Of a stretch of DNA of 64,000 bases, positions 1-7,848 are shown piece by piece (the stretch's first letter is position 1; each line of letters opens with the position of its first letter). The DNA is from Halorubrum depositum. Lineage in GTDB: Archaea > Halobacteriota > Halobacteria > Halobacteriales > Haloferacaceae. Made by a program: the position numbers and the translations under genes. The notes below the pieces were generated by a model. That model saw only the letters and a program-made list of their open reading frames with translations. It was not told the DNA's origin and did no database searches. The stretch spans positions 1 to 64,000 of the forward strand of contig NZ_VCNM01000002.1 in NCBI RefSeq assembly GCF_007671725.1, read 5' to 3'.

Positions 1-221
1 TGAGCGATCCTCTGGGAACCGCGGTTCGCCGCCTGCCCATTCATATGGGGCGATTGCCCCACCCGTTTTCAATCGACGCCGAGAGGAGCGGTCGGCTGTC
101 GTGCCACCCTCAAACCGACGATTTCCGTACGAGACCACGTCACGTCGACAGCGCGATCTCGCGTCGCATCGCCGCTCGGCCGCCCCGCGCCCGAATTTCA
201 ATATTGAGATGTCTACCCATA

Positions 222-230
222 AGTTTATCA
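222..230 (+). promoter_or_regulatory. TATA box for the first gene
   Basis: The A/T-rich string AGTTTATCA lies about 32 nt before the ATG at 258, inside an otherwise G+C-rich leader. The spacing fits a haloarchaeal promoter with a very short or absent 5' leader. The rest of bases 1-257 holds no gene that I can support. Confidence 0.5.
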
Positions 231-257
231 ATTTTGTCGCTGAAGCTAACGTTATAG

Positions 258-1148
258 ATGGCCGTTCCGACGGATCCCGACCACAACGTCACGGTGCGAC
301 TGTCCGCGACTGGACAGCCACCGGTCCGTGACGGTGTGCCGCTGGAGCGGATGATCTCCGTGCTGTTCGGAACCGGAATCGAGGAGTGGCGACGCGGATG
401 GCGCAGCTCGCCCGGATCGGGACCGTCTCGTGAGGCGATCGTTTCCGCGAGCGACACCACTCGGGGATCGACGGCGACGACGCAGGTCGTGCCGGGGCGG
501 CGGCTCGCGTACACGATGCTCGACGCGTCAGCGTCGCTCGATCGCGTGATGGACGCCGTGTCGACGTACGTCGACGACTTCGAGGGGGAAGCGCCCGCCG
601 TCGTCATAGACGACATCGCTCCGGTGATAACCGAACGGGGCGCCGAAGCGACTCGGTCGTTCGTGACGGCGCTGCGCGGACTGTCCGGCGTCGGCGACGT
701 GATCGTCGGGTGTTCGTACCGCCCCGAAGTGGCGGCGGACGTCCGATCGGTGTTCGATCTCACCGGCGACGTGGGGCGCGTCGACCATCCCGTGGCGGGA
801 GCGCTGGACCGACTGCACCGCGACGATCCGACGACGTTCGGGTACGTTCGCCGTCACTGGGCGGAGGCGCGCGACGGAATAGAGCGCTGTACGCGGAACT
901 ACCCCCAGTCGCGGCAGGTCCACGCCGCCCTCTCCGACCCGGAGACGACGCCGCGGACGCTCGGCGCGACGCTGTCCGGGCTCGTGCGACTCGGCGTGCT
1001 CGACACGTGGGGGGAGACCGTCGGCTCGACGCGGTACGACCTCACCGCGTACGACCTCGATCGGATGTGGGTCGTCGGAGCCGTTCTCGCGGCGTCGGCG
1101 GACGAATCGGGGCCGGACGGCGGGCCGGAGACCGTCGGCGACGACTGA
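258..1148 (+). CDS. Conserved haloarchaeal-type protein, possible RecA-like ATPase relative with winged-helix tail
   Basis: A 296-aa acidic soluble protein of unknown function. The middle has a hydrophobic strand ending in two acidic residues (AVVIDDIAP, about residues 114-122), which resembles a Walker B strand. No clear Walker A loop is visible, so nucleotide binding is uncertain. Residues of about 215-275 (from SDPETTPRTLGATLSGLVRLGVL onward) read like a winged-helix fold of the kind found at the end of haloarchaeal signalling ATPase-like proteins. The last 20 residues are low-complexity and acidic. The start at 258 is supported by a TATA-like box 32 nt upstream. It could be a regulator or a degenerate ATPase; I cannot name the family. 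Confidence 0.6.
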   Translation: MAVPTDPDHNVTVRLSATGQPPVRDGVPLERMISVLFGTGIEEWRRGWRSSPGSGPSREAIVSASDTTRGSTATTQVVPGRRLAYTMLDASASLDRVMDAVSTYVDDFEGEAPAVVIDDIAPVITERGAEATRSFVTALRGLSGVGDVIVGCSYRPEVAADVRSVFDLTGDVGRVDHPVAGALDRLHRDDPTTFGYVRRHWAEARDGIERCTRNYPQSRQVHAALSDPETTPRTLGATLSGLVRLGVLDTWGETVGSTRYDLTAYDLDRMWVVGAVLAASADESGPDGGPETVGDD

Positions 1149-1180
1149 GCGGTCGGTCTCGTGGCGTTCACCCGTCCGAT

Positions 1181-1477
1181 TCACTCCGTCCCGTCGCCCG
1201 GCGCTGCCGCCGGAGGGTCGAGCTCGTGTGACACGACGGTGCCGTCCGGTTCGAGCGTGACCGTGCCGAGGGTGACGGTCGTCCCCGTCTCGAACCGTTC
1301 GGCGATGGTCCCGAGGACGGCCCGCTGATCGAGCAGGTCCCAGACGGTCTCGGCGACCAGCGACTGGAACGCCTCGGGGTCGGTCCACCCGGAGTCGACG
1401 TCCGACGGGACGTGAACGACGAACTGGAGCTCCTCCTCGGTGAGGTGAACGCCCACGCCGAACGTGTCTGCGCACAT
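1181..1477 (-). CDS. Small hypothetical protein
   Basis: A 98-aa acidic protein beginning MCADTFGVGVHL. The frame stays open upstream to 1531, but that extension is Arg-rich and does not look haloarchaeal, so I take the internal ATG at 1477. The fold looks mixed alpha/beta, with alternating hydrophobic strands (ELQFVVHVP, VTLGTVTLEP). There is no signal peptide, membrane segment or metal motif. It is convergent with the preceding gene and divergent from the transporter at 1585. Function unknown; it may be specific to haloarchaea. Confidence 0.6.
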   Translation of the reverse strand: MCADTFGVGVHLTEEELQFVVHVPSDVDSGWTDPEAFQSLVAETVWDLLDQRAVLGTIAERFETGTTVTLGTVTLEPDGTVVSHELDPPAAAPGDGTE

Positions 1478-1584
1478 GCGCCGACGTTCGGACCGGAGTC
1501 GCAAATCTCCGTCGGCGCGTCCCGGCCGCACCGCTTCGTCCCGAAACCGGTAAGCGACGGGGGCCGGAACCGACTGACGACTCG

Positions 1585-2472
1585 ATGTCGACCGATCCCC
1601 GCGTCCCGCCGGCGGCCGCCCTCGCCACCGCGGTGGTCGCGGTGAGCGCCGGGGCGATCCTCGTCAGGCTCAGCGAGGCGCCGAGCTCGGTGGCCGCGTT
1701 CTACCGGGTGTTGTTCACGACGCTGCCGCTGCTCCCGGTCGCGCTCTGGCGGTACCGGACCGAGTTCACACGGATCGGGCGCCGCGACCTCGCGTTCGCG
1801 ACGCTATCGGGCGTCGCGCTCGCGCTCCACTTCGCCGCCTGGTTCGAGAGCCTGGAGTGGACGAGCGTCGCGGCGAGCGTCACGCTCGTCCAGGCGCAGC
1901 CGGTGTTCGTCGCGCTCGGCGCGTGGCTGCTCCTCCGAGAGCGCGTGACGCGCCGAATGGCCGTCGGCATCGCGGTCGCGGTCGCGGGGATGGTCGCGAT
2001 GTCAGTCGGCGACCTCCTCGGCGGGGTGCTCGTCGGGCCGCGACCGCTCTACGGAAACGGCTTGGCGCTGTTCGGCGCGGTGACGGCGGCCGGCTACGTC
2101 CTCGCCGGTCGGTCGCTCCGGCAGCGCGTCTCGCTCGTCCCGTACGTGGTCGTCGTCTACGGGGTCTGTACCGCCTCGCTCCTCGCCCTCGTCCTCGCGG
2201 AGGGGCACCCGCTGGCCGGGTATCCGTCGCGCGAGTGGGCGATCTTCGCGGGGCTGGCACTCGGCCCGGGCCTGCTCGGACACACCGTCCTCAACTGGGC
2301 GCTCGCGCACGTCGAGTCGAGCGTGGCGTCCGTGTCGCTGCTCGGCGAACCGGTCGGCGCGACGCTGCTCGCGTTCCTCCTCCTGTCCGAGGCGCCGACG
2401 CCAGTCACGCTCGTCGGCGGCGCCGTCGTCCTCGCCGGAATCGCGCTGACGTCGACGGGCGCGTCGGGCTGA
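1585..2472 (+). CDS. EamA/DMT-superfamily permease
   Basis: A 295-aa integral membrane protein with about ten hydrophobic helices in two repeated five-helix halves, the layout of EamA (DUF6) drug/metabolite transporters. The first half contains AAFYRVLFTTLPLLP and a VQAQPVFVALGAWLLLRERV stretch. The second half ends with ASVSLLGEPVGATLLAFLLL and a final helix. Both match the typical 'pivot' helices of the family. Members move small metabolites, amino acids or nucleobases across the cytoplasmic membrane; the substrate cannot be read from sequence. It is a single gene, divergent from the small gene at 1181-1477. A second EamA gene lies at 53768. Confidence 0.85.
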   Translation: MSTDPRVPPAAALATAVVAVSAGAILVRLSEAPSSVAAFYRVLFTTLPLLPVALWRYRTEFTRIGRRDLAFATLSGVALALHFAAWFESLEWTSVAASVTLVQAQPVFVALGAWLLLRERVTRRMAVGIAVAVAGMVAMSVGDLLGGVLVGPRPLYGNGLALFGAVTAAGYVLAGRSLRQRVSLVPYVVVVYGVCTASLLALVLAEGHPLAGYPSREWAIFAGLALGPGLLGHTVLNWALAHVESSVASVSLLGEPVGATLLAFLLLSEAPTPVTLVGGAVVLAGIALTSTGASG

Positions 2473-2488
2473 CGTCGGAGTCGATCCG

Positions 2489-2986
2489 TCACGCCTCGAA
2501 CCGCTCGATCGTCCGCCGGTGTCGGTCGCGGAACATCCCTTCGAATCCGACCTTCGCGAACGGCCCGGCGAGGTCGCCGAGCGGCCCGAGCGGGAGCCGG
2601 TACGAGACAGTGTCGACGAGGAGGGTCTCCTCGCCGTCGTCGTAGAAGGCGTGCGTGTGCTCCCACCGTCGGAAGGGGCCGCCGACCATGTCGTCGACGA
2701 AGCGCGCGCTCCCCTCGACCGAGGCGTCGCCGTCGGGCTCCCGCTCCACGATCCGGGAGACCCACCGCTGTCTGGGCCCGACGCCGAACGGCCGCATCGA
2801 CATCCGTATCCGCGACCCCTCGGCGAGCACTTCCGGGTCCGGCTCCCCGTCCGGTCCCTCGACGCCGCCGATGCGGAGGTTCATCCAGTCCGGCGTGAGC
2901 GCGCGGAGGCCGTCGATCGTGGAGTGAAACGCCCACACCTCGTCGATGGGCGCGGGCACGCGCGTCGTCCGGCGGTACGTCGGCAT
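2489..2986 (-). CDS. SRPBCC (START-like) family protein
   Basis: A 165-aa protein starting MPTYRRTTRVPAPIDEVWAF, the standard opening of SRPBCC/polyketide-cyclase-like proteins, where the first strand is followed by a P-x-x-VW helix. Later strands (RMSMRPFGVGPRQRWVSRI, LVDTVSYRLPLGPLGDLAG) and a long C-terminal helix ending RRTIERFEA complete the helix-grip fold, a hydrophobic-ligand pocket. The upstream open frame is Arg-rich and antisense to other genes, so I use the ATG at 2986. It is convergent with the transporter, with only 16 bp between stops. The ligand is unknown; many haloarchaea have several such proteins. Confidence 0.8.
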   Translation of the reverse strand: MPTYRRTTRVPAPIDEVWAFHSTIDGLRALTPDWMNLRIGGVEGPDGEPDPEVLAEGSRIRMSMRPFGVGPRQRWVSRIVEREPDGDASVEGSARFVDDMVGGPFRRWEHTHAFYDDGEETLLVDTVSYRLPLGPLGDLAGPFAKVGFEGMFRDRHRRTIERFEA

Positions 2987-3152
2987 ACCCTCGCTACGTG
3001 GCGACCGGGCAAAAACCCCGCTTCGCCCGTGGGGGTTGCCGGCGATTCGCCCGCGGTGTCGTCGACGCCGAACCCCGACACCGATGGCGCGACGTCGCGA
3101 GCCTCGGCCGGTACCGAAATCCGAATACCGCTGCGACTCCCTCGGATCGGTA

Positions 3153-4079
3153 ATGGAACGAGGCGCGATCGACATCGCGGAGTTGGCCGGTCCGTTCGAC
3201 CTGCAGGCGACCGTCGAGAGCGGCCAGAGCTACCTCTGGAACCGCGCCGACGGGGACACCTACGCGGATCTCCACGCTCACGGCGGCGACGAGTGGTACG
3301 AGACGGTCGTCTCGCCGATTCCCGGCGTCGTCGACGAGCGCGTCCCCCTGCGGGTCAGACACGAGGGCGGTGTCCACGACGGGACGCTCTACTGGGAGTC
3401 GGCGACCGACGCCGTCCCGCTGATCGAACACCTGTTCCGGCTCGACGACGACCTCGACGCGATCCTCGACGCGACCCCGGACCTCCCCCTGCTCGAACGG
3501 GCGTACGACGCGTACGAAGGGATGCGACTCACCCGCGACCCGGTCTTCCCGTGTCTCATCTCCTTTATCTGCTCGGCGCAGATGCGCGTCGCGCGGATCC
3601 ACGGAATGCAGCGACGCCTCCGGGAGACGTACGGCGACGTCGTCGAGCTCGGCGGGGAGAGATACCACGCGTTCCCGACGCCCGAGCAGCTCGCCGCCCG
3701 GACGGAAGCGGAGCTTCGCGACCTCTCCTTAGGCTACCGCGCGCCGTACGTCCAGCGGACGGCCGAGATGGTCGCGTCGGGCGAGGCGGACCCGCTTACG
3801 GCCGCGGACCTCCCGTACGAGGAGGCGCGAGAGTCGCTGACGCGGTTCGTCGGCGTCGGCGACAAGGTCGCCGACTGCGTGCTGCTGTTCTCGCTCGGCT
3901 TCCTGGAGGCGGTGCCGCTCGACACCTGGATCCGGACGACGATCGAGGAGTACTATCCCGACTGCGAGCGCGGGAACTACGCCGAGACGTCGCGGGCGAT
4001 CCGCGAGCGCTTCGGCGGCGAGTACGCCGGCTACGCCCAGACGTACGTGTTCTACTACCTCCGGGCGGGCGGCGAGTGA
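3153..4079 (+). CDS. 8-oxoguanine DNA glycosylase, OGG1-like (HhH-GPD)
   Basis: A 308-aa base-excision repair enzyme. The N-terminal domain has FDLQATVESGQSYLW (residues 15-29), the signature opening of OGG-type glycosylases. The HhH-GPD hairpin is VGVGDKVADC, whose Lys238 corresponds to the Schiff-base lysine of OGG1; Asp257 in VPLDTWI is the catalytic aspartate. Together these predict a bifunctional glycosylase/AP-lyase that removes oxidised guanine. The segment that in human OGG1 reads SSNNNIAR is SAQMRVAR here, so recognition of the opposite base may differ. The start MERGAIDIAELAG was chosen because the upstream extension is Arg-rich. UPF0212 follows 88 bp downstream on the same strand. 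Confidence 0.85.
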   Translation: MERGAIDIAELAGPFDLQATVESGQSYLWNRADGDTYADLHAHGGDEWYETVVSPIPGVVDERVPLRVRHEGGVHDGTLYWESATDAVPLIEHLFRLDDDLDAILDATPDLPLLERAYDAYEGMRLTRDPVFPCLISFICSAQMRVARIHGMQRRLRETYGDVVELGGERYHAFPTPEQLAARTEAELRDLSLGYRAPYVQRTAEMVASGEADPLTAADLPYEEARESLTRFVGVGDKVADCVLLFSLGFLEAVPLDTWIRTTIEEYYPDCERGNYAETSRAIRERFGGEYAGYAQTYVFYYLRAGGE

Positions 4080-4167
4080 GTCGGGCCGGTCGCGGGCGGC
4101 CGTCGTTTCGGCGCTTCGACCTGTCGGCCGAAGTTTCATATTGGATCGTGTGGTAGGTGGTACCGTG

Positions 4168-4554
4168 ATGGACTGCCGAGTCGCCGTGGAGGCCGCCGTC
4201 CCGGTGTACGACGTTGGGACCGCCGACGAAGCCGTCCGGATCGCGATATCGAAGACCGGCGAGATGCTGAATCCGGACCTCAGCTACGTCGAGATCGACA
4301 CCGGGAGCCGCACGTCGCCCGCGGGCGAGGAGCTACCGCCCGCCTTCGTCGCCGCCGACGAGGCGCTCGTCGCTCTCGAACTCCACATGGACGTGTTCAA
4401 CGTCGAACGCGCCGAACACGCCAGTCGGGTCGCGCGGAAGGAGATCGGCCAACGGCTCCGAAACATCCCGCTGAAGGTGCTCGACGTCGAGGTGATCGAA
4501 GCGGACGACGAGGACGAGACCGAGCCGGACTCGCACCCTGACGACGAACCGTAG
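4168..4554 (+). CDS. UPF0212 / DUF555 family protein lacking the cysteine pair
   Basis: A 128-aa protein whose N-terminus MDCRVAVEAAVPVYDV and C-terminal RKEIGQRLRNIPLKVLDVEV match the archaeal UPF0212 (DUF555) family closely. Its role is unknown. As I remember the family, the centre carries a CPxC-type zinc-binding turn followed by GEELPPAF. Here that turn is RTSPAGEELPPAF, with no cysteine, although the residues after it are kept. The rest of the fold (ADEALVALELHMDVFNVERAEHA) is intact, so the gene looks functional. The tail is acidic (EADDEDETEPDSHPDDEP). The start at 4168 is the only ATG that gives the family N-terminus. Confidence 0.85.
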   Translation: MDCRVAVEAAVPVYDVGTADEAVRIAISKTGEMLNPDLSYVEIDTGSRTSPAGEELPPAFVAADEALVALELHMDVFNVERAEHASRVARKEIGQRLRNIPLKVLDVEVIEADDEDETEPDSHPDDEP

Positions 4555-4725
4555 CGCCTCGGACTCTCCCGGCGAACTCCGGCGGGGTCGGAGCGAGCCG
4601 AAGGCTCCCTCGTGTCGGCGGATCCCGTACGGAACTGGTCTACCGGGATCGACCGTTCGAGGGACGAACGCACGGGTGCGGCTGCCGCTAGACGGGTGAG
4701 GAACGACGGGAAGCGGAACGAAATC

Positions 4726-4959
4726 TCAGTCTGCGGTCGGGGCCAGCGGCTCCGATTCGGACTCCTCCATCGGCTCCGTGATCCCCTCGGTCAGCTTAAA
4801 AACGGCCGCTTTGTGGTCGGTCTTCGACTTGTGAATCGATGTCGGCTTGACGCCCAGTTCTTCGTAGGCTTCGAGGTCGATGTCCTCGTTCCAGAACTCG
4901 CACTGTTTTCGTACCTCCGCGAGAAGGCCGTGAAGATGGATGAGCTCCTGCTTCTTCAT
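4726..4959 (-). CDS. UPF0058 family protein
   Basis: A 77-aa acidic protein opening MKKQELIHLHGLLAEVRKQCE, with the family hallmark SIHKSKTDHKAAVFKLTEGI. This is a small archaeal family of unknown function, sometimes described as metal-binding. The first helix and the H-x-S-K-T-x-H segment provide conserved histidines. A TATA-like element lies about 32 nt upstream (4986-4996). It is a single gene flanked by UPF0212 (convergent) and the small zinc ribbon. A longer paralogue is at 33494-33772. Confidence 0.85.
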   Translation of the reverse strand: MKKQELIHLHGLLAEVRKQCEFWNEDIDLEAYEELGVKPTSIHKSKTDHKAAVFKLTEGITEPMEESESEPLAPTAD

Positions 4960-4985
4960 GAGTAACAGCCCTTTGCTACCGGAGG

Positions 4986-4996
4986 TTTATATTATT
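4986..4996 (-). promoter_or_regulatory. TATA box for the UPF0058 gene
   Basis: On the minus strand the sequence reads AATAATATAAA, centred about 32 nt before the ATG at 4959. It lies in the only A/T-rich patch of the intergenic region 4960-5227. The rest of that region holds no feature I can support. Confidence 0.5.
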
Positions 4997-5227
4997 ATCT
5001 TGAGTCACGTTACCAAGGGGCTTCGCGTATTCGCCGTCTAGGAGGCGTAGACGGGTATTTTCGGGTTATCGATCGGGAAGGTTCTACCGGCCGACGATCG
5101 TCGATCGGACTCCGAGACGCGGCGCTGTCGCGCCGGGAGGTCGGTTCGCCGGTCTCGGGCGCGACGGTCCGCCCAGAGCGACGATCCGCCGAGGAGATCC
5201 CGCGGGCGCGAGCGCAGCCGCAGCGAG

Positions 5228-5407
5228 CTACTGGAACTGTTTGACCGCTTCGAGGTCGCGCTCGGTCCGCATGAACTCCGTCAGCCGACGGGTCGCGTGG
5301 CATTCGGGACAGCTGAAGTTCGAGCGGAGGTTCTGGAGATCAGCGGGGTTGTCCTGCCACTCCTTGGTGCACTCCGGACAGACGAGTCTGACGAACGCAT
5401 CCACCAT
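5228..5407 (-). CDS. 59-aa zinc-ribbon protein
   Basis: A 59-aa frame reading MVDAFVRLVCPECTKEWQ and, later, FSCPECHATRRLTEF. The two CPEC knuckles are separated by 21 residues and would bind one zinc ion in a rubredoxin/ribbon fold. The C-terminus is a short charged helix ending KQFQ. Small proteins of this design are widespread in haloarchaea and are presumed nucleic-acid- or protein-binding; the function is unknown. A TTTTTAA box about 27 nt upstream implies a leaderless transcript, which supports both start and reality. It lies between UPF0058 and the first TFB on the same strand, each with its own promoter-like sequence. Confidence 0.85.
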   Translation of the reverse strand: MVDAFVRLVCPECTKEWQDNPADLQNLRSNFSCPECHATRRLTEFMRTERDLEAVKQFQ

Positions 5408-5430
5408 GGCCGGCCGTACACGCGGCCGGG

Positions 5431-5437
5431 TTAAAAA
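5431..5437 (-). promoter_or_regulatory. TATA box for the zinc-ribbon gene
   Basis: On the minus strand this is ACGTTTTTAACC, with the T/A core about 27 nt before the ATG at 5407. That is ideal spacing for a leaderless haloarchaeal transcript. Confidence 0.55.
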
Positions 5438-5515
5438 CGTACGTGGCGAGAGCGATTCGAGGGCGCTCGAACGCGGAGAGAAAATGACAGGGAGAGAACC
5501 GTTCGGACGGCCGTG

Positions 5516-6520
5516 TCAGGGCGCCAGCCCCTCGCTCGCCTCGAGGAGTTCCTTGTACCGGTTCCGGATAGTGACCTCGCTGATGTCGGCCACGTCGGAC
5601 ACCTGGCTCTGCGTCACCTTCTCGTTCGAGAGGAGCGCCGCCGCGTAGACCGCGGAGGCGGCGAGCCCGACCGGGGACTTCCCGCTCGTGATGCCGCTCT
5701 CCTTCGCACCGTCGAGGAGCTCGCGGGCCAGCCGCTGGGTCTCCTCGGAGAGCTCAAGCCGCGAGACGAACCGCGGGACGTAGCTCTCGGGGTCGGCCGG
5801 CTGGACGCGCAGCCCCAGCTCGCGGATGACGTAGCGGTACGTCCGCGTGAGCTCCATCTTGTCGACGCGGGAGACCGCGGTGAACTCGTCGAGGCTCCGC
5901 GGGTTCCCCACCTGCCGAGCGGCCGCGTACAGCGACGCGGTGGCGACCCCCTCGATGGAGCGGCCGGGAAGGAGGTTCTCGCTCAGCGCGCGGCGGTAGA
6001 TGACGGAGGCGGTCTCGCGGACGTTGTCCGGGAGGCCGAGCGCCGAGGCCATGCGGTCGATCTCGCCGAGCGCCTGCTTGAGATTGCGCTCCTTGGAGTC
6101 GCGGGTGCGGAACCGCTCGTTCCAGGTGCGGAGCCGCTGCATCTTCTGGCGCTGCCGGCTCGACAGCGACTTCCCGTAGGCGTCTTTGTCCTGCCAGCCG
6201 ATGTTCGTCGAGAGCCCCTTGTCGTGCATCATGTTCGTCGTCGGGGCGCCGACGCGCGACTTGCTGTCTCGCTCGCCGGAGTTGAACGCGCGCCACTCCG
6301 GCCCGCGGTCGACCGAGTCCTGCTCGACGACGAGCCCGCAGTCGTCACACACCGTCTCGCCGTGCTCCGTGTCGGTGACGAGGCTCCCGCCGCACTCGGG
6401 ACAGGTCGTGGTCCGCTCCGCCGCCGTCGACTCCGACTCGTCGGTCTCCGTCGTCCGATCCCGGCTCGTTCGCTCTCGCTCCGTTTCTCCGCCGTAATCG
6501 CGCGTACGTGTTTCTGTCAT
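5516..6520 (-). CDS. tfb: Transcription initiation factor IIB (TFB), first copy
   Basis: A 334-aa TFB, which bridges TBP at the TATA box and RNA polymerase. A divergent, Arg/Glu/Thr-rich N-terminal tail (about 38 residues) precedes a zinc ribbon (CPECGG...CDDCGLVV). The B-finger/linker follows ([30 protein letters not shown]), then two cyclin-like repeats. The second repeat ends with the helix-turn-helix [20 protein letters not shown], which contacts the BRE. Haloarchaea carry several TFBs that pair with different TBPs; a second is at 29206. The start at 6520 follows a TATA box at 6601-6610. The upstream open frame is A/T-rich leader, not protein. Confidence 0.95.
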   Translation of the reverse strand: MTETRTRDYGGETERERTSRDRTTETDESESTAAERTTTCPECGGSLVTDTEHGETVCDDCGLVVEQDSVDRGPEWRAFNSGERDSKSRVGAPTTNMMHDKGLSTNIGWQDKDAYGKSLSSRQRQKMQRLRTWNERFRTRDSKERNLKQALGEIDRMASALGLPDNVRETASVIYRRALSENLLPGRSIEGVATASLYAAARQVGNPRSLDEFTAVSRVDKMELTRTYRYVIRELGLRVQPADPESYVPRFVSRLELSEETQRLARELLDGAKESGITSGKSPVGLAASAVYAAALLSNEKVTQSQVSDVADISEVTIRNRYKELLEASEGLAP

Positions 6521-6600
6521 GGGTTCTCTCCGATCGAACTCCCGACTGAAATACTGGTGCCGGGCGAGCCGATTCGTTAACCAATAGTAAGTCGTCAGAG

Positions 6601-6610
6601 TATATAAATA
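6601..6610 (-). promoter_or_regulatory. Strong TATA box for the first tfb gene
   Basis: On the minus strand this reads TATTTATATA, a near-ideal archaeal box A. It lies about 85 nt before the ATG at 6520, so a leader of roughly 55-60 nt is implied, unlike the leaderless genes nearby. A second A/T-rich string (ATTTATATA, about 6731-6740 on the minus strand) could be an alternative distal promoter. Bases 6521-6815 hold nothing else that I can support. Confidence 0.55.
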
Positions 6611-6815
6611 CTTCGTGAATCGAGTTAGCATACATCTCGGAGAATCGGCTCGATAGTCGCGATAACGACCGTTTACGGCACTTCGAACTCTCGGCGTGAT
6701 CGACGACGCGACAGCGAACCGAAACTTCCCGGTATATAAATCATGTTGGATCCGCGGGTCACTGCCGGTCGGTGCCGCCGGCGACCGCGTCATCGGTCGC
6801 CGATATCGCCGTCCG

Positions 6816-7772
6816 CTACCGGTTCCGACTCACCGGGAACGCCACTCGGTCGGGCGCGTCGTTGAAGCGGTCGAGGATCCGCTCGTACAGCCGGTTCTTC
6901 ACGCGCTGTCCCCGACGCGGGTGCGTGAGGTACCGGACGCGGAGCTCCACCCACGACTCGCCCTGCGTCACGTTCACCGTCGGCTTGTCGTACACCTCCA
7001 GCTCCACGGGCGTCTCGGCGAGCGCCTCACGGTACGCCGCGATGCCGGCGGCCATCTCGTCGCCGAGCAGGTCGCTCGCCTCCTCGGCCATGACCTCGCG
7101 CACGAAATCGAGGTCGGTCTCGTAGGCGACCTGCACGCCCACTTCGTTCCACACGTACGGAGAGCCGCCCCCGCCGAAGTTGACGACGTTCGAGGAGAGC
7201 ACGACGCTGTTGGGCACCGTCACCACCCGCCCCGACGGCTGGTTCGTCGTGACGAGCTCGCCGTTGATCTCCCACAGCGTCGTCACGAGGAAGTCGACGC
7301 CGATCACGTCCCCCTTCGCGTCGTCGATCCGGACCCGGTCGCCGACGCCGTACGGCTGTTTGACCGTAATGTACACCCACGCGATAAGCGACAGGAGCGG
7401 CTGCTGGAGCGCGAACGTGACCGCGAAGCCGATGACTCCGAGCGAAAAGAGGAGGCCGAGCCAGTTCTCGGTCAACACCGCGAGCGTCGCGATCGTCCCC
7501 ACGAAGCCGAAGACGAGCCGCAGGAGGTTGCGCGTGTTGTACGCGCGCCGCTTGTTCGCCGACCGCATCAGGACGCCGACCACGAGGAGGTACGACCCGT
7601 ACAGCAGCGCCCCCACGGCGACGACGAGCAGCGCCCGCTCGACGACGATCGTCGCGGGATAGCCGACCAGGTCGGGCCAGTCGCCGAGGGCGCCCGTCGT
7701 CCCCACCAGCGTGCCGGCGGCGGCGGCGACGACGCCGAGCGCGACGGCGGCGAGCGCGAGTGAACGTCTCAC
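6816..7772 (-). CDS. MscS-family mechanosensitive channel
   Basis: A 318-aa membrane protein. About four hydrophobic helices cover residues 1-150. They are followed by the pore-lining/beta-domain transition typical of MscS, VGDRVRIDDAKGDVIGVDFLVTTL, and by NGELVTTNQPSGRVVTVPNSVVLSSNVVNF, where the PNS motif is diagnostic. The remaining C-terminal alpha/beta domain forms the cytoplasmic vestibule. The protein would release solutes when the membrane is stretched by hypo-osmotic shock, which fits a high-salt lifestyle. The first helix could also be read as a signal anchor. It is transcribed toward tfb. Confidence 0.9.
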   Translation of the reverse strand: MRRSLALAAVALGVVAAAAGTLVGTTGALGDWPDLVGYPATIVVERALLVVAVGALLYGSYLLVVGVLMRSANKRRAYNTRNLLRLVFGFVGTIATLAVLTENWLGLLFSLGVIGFAVTFALQQPLLSLIAWVYITVKQPYGVGDRVRIDDAKGDVIGVDFLVTTLWEINGELVTTNQPSGRVVTVPNSVVLSSNVVNFGGGGSPYVWNEVGVQVAYETDLDFVREVMAEEASDLLGDEMAAGIAAYREALAETPVELEVYDKPTVNVTQGESWVELRVRYLTHPRRGQRVKNRLYERILDRFNDAPDRVAFPVSRNR

Positions 7773-7848
7773 GCTCGCCGGTCGCGGCCGACCGGCAAAA
7801 CGGTTGTGACGTCCGGTCGTCCGATCCGACCGCGACGCTCCGGACCCG

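Noticed and set aside
1-257. Coding frames at the left edge (for example 45-257 plus strand)
   Set aside because: Arg/Ser/Pro-rich products without motifs, and overlapping a promoter-like region for the gene at 258.
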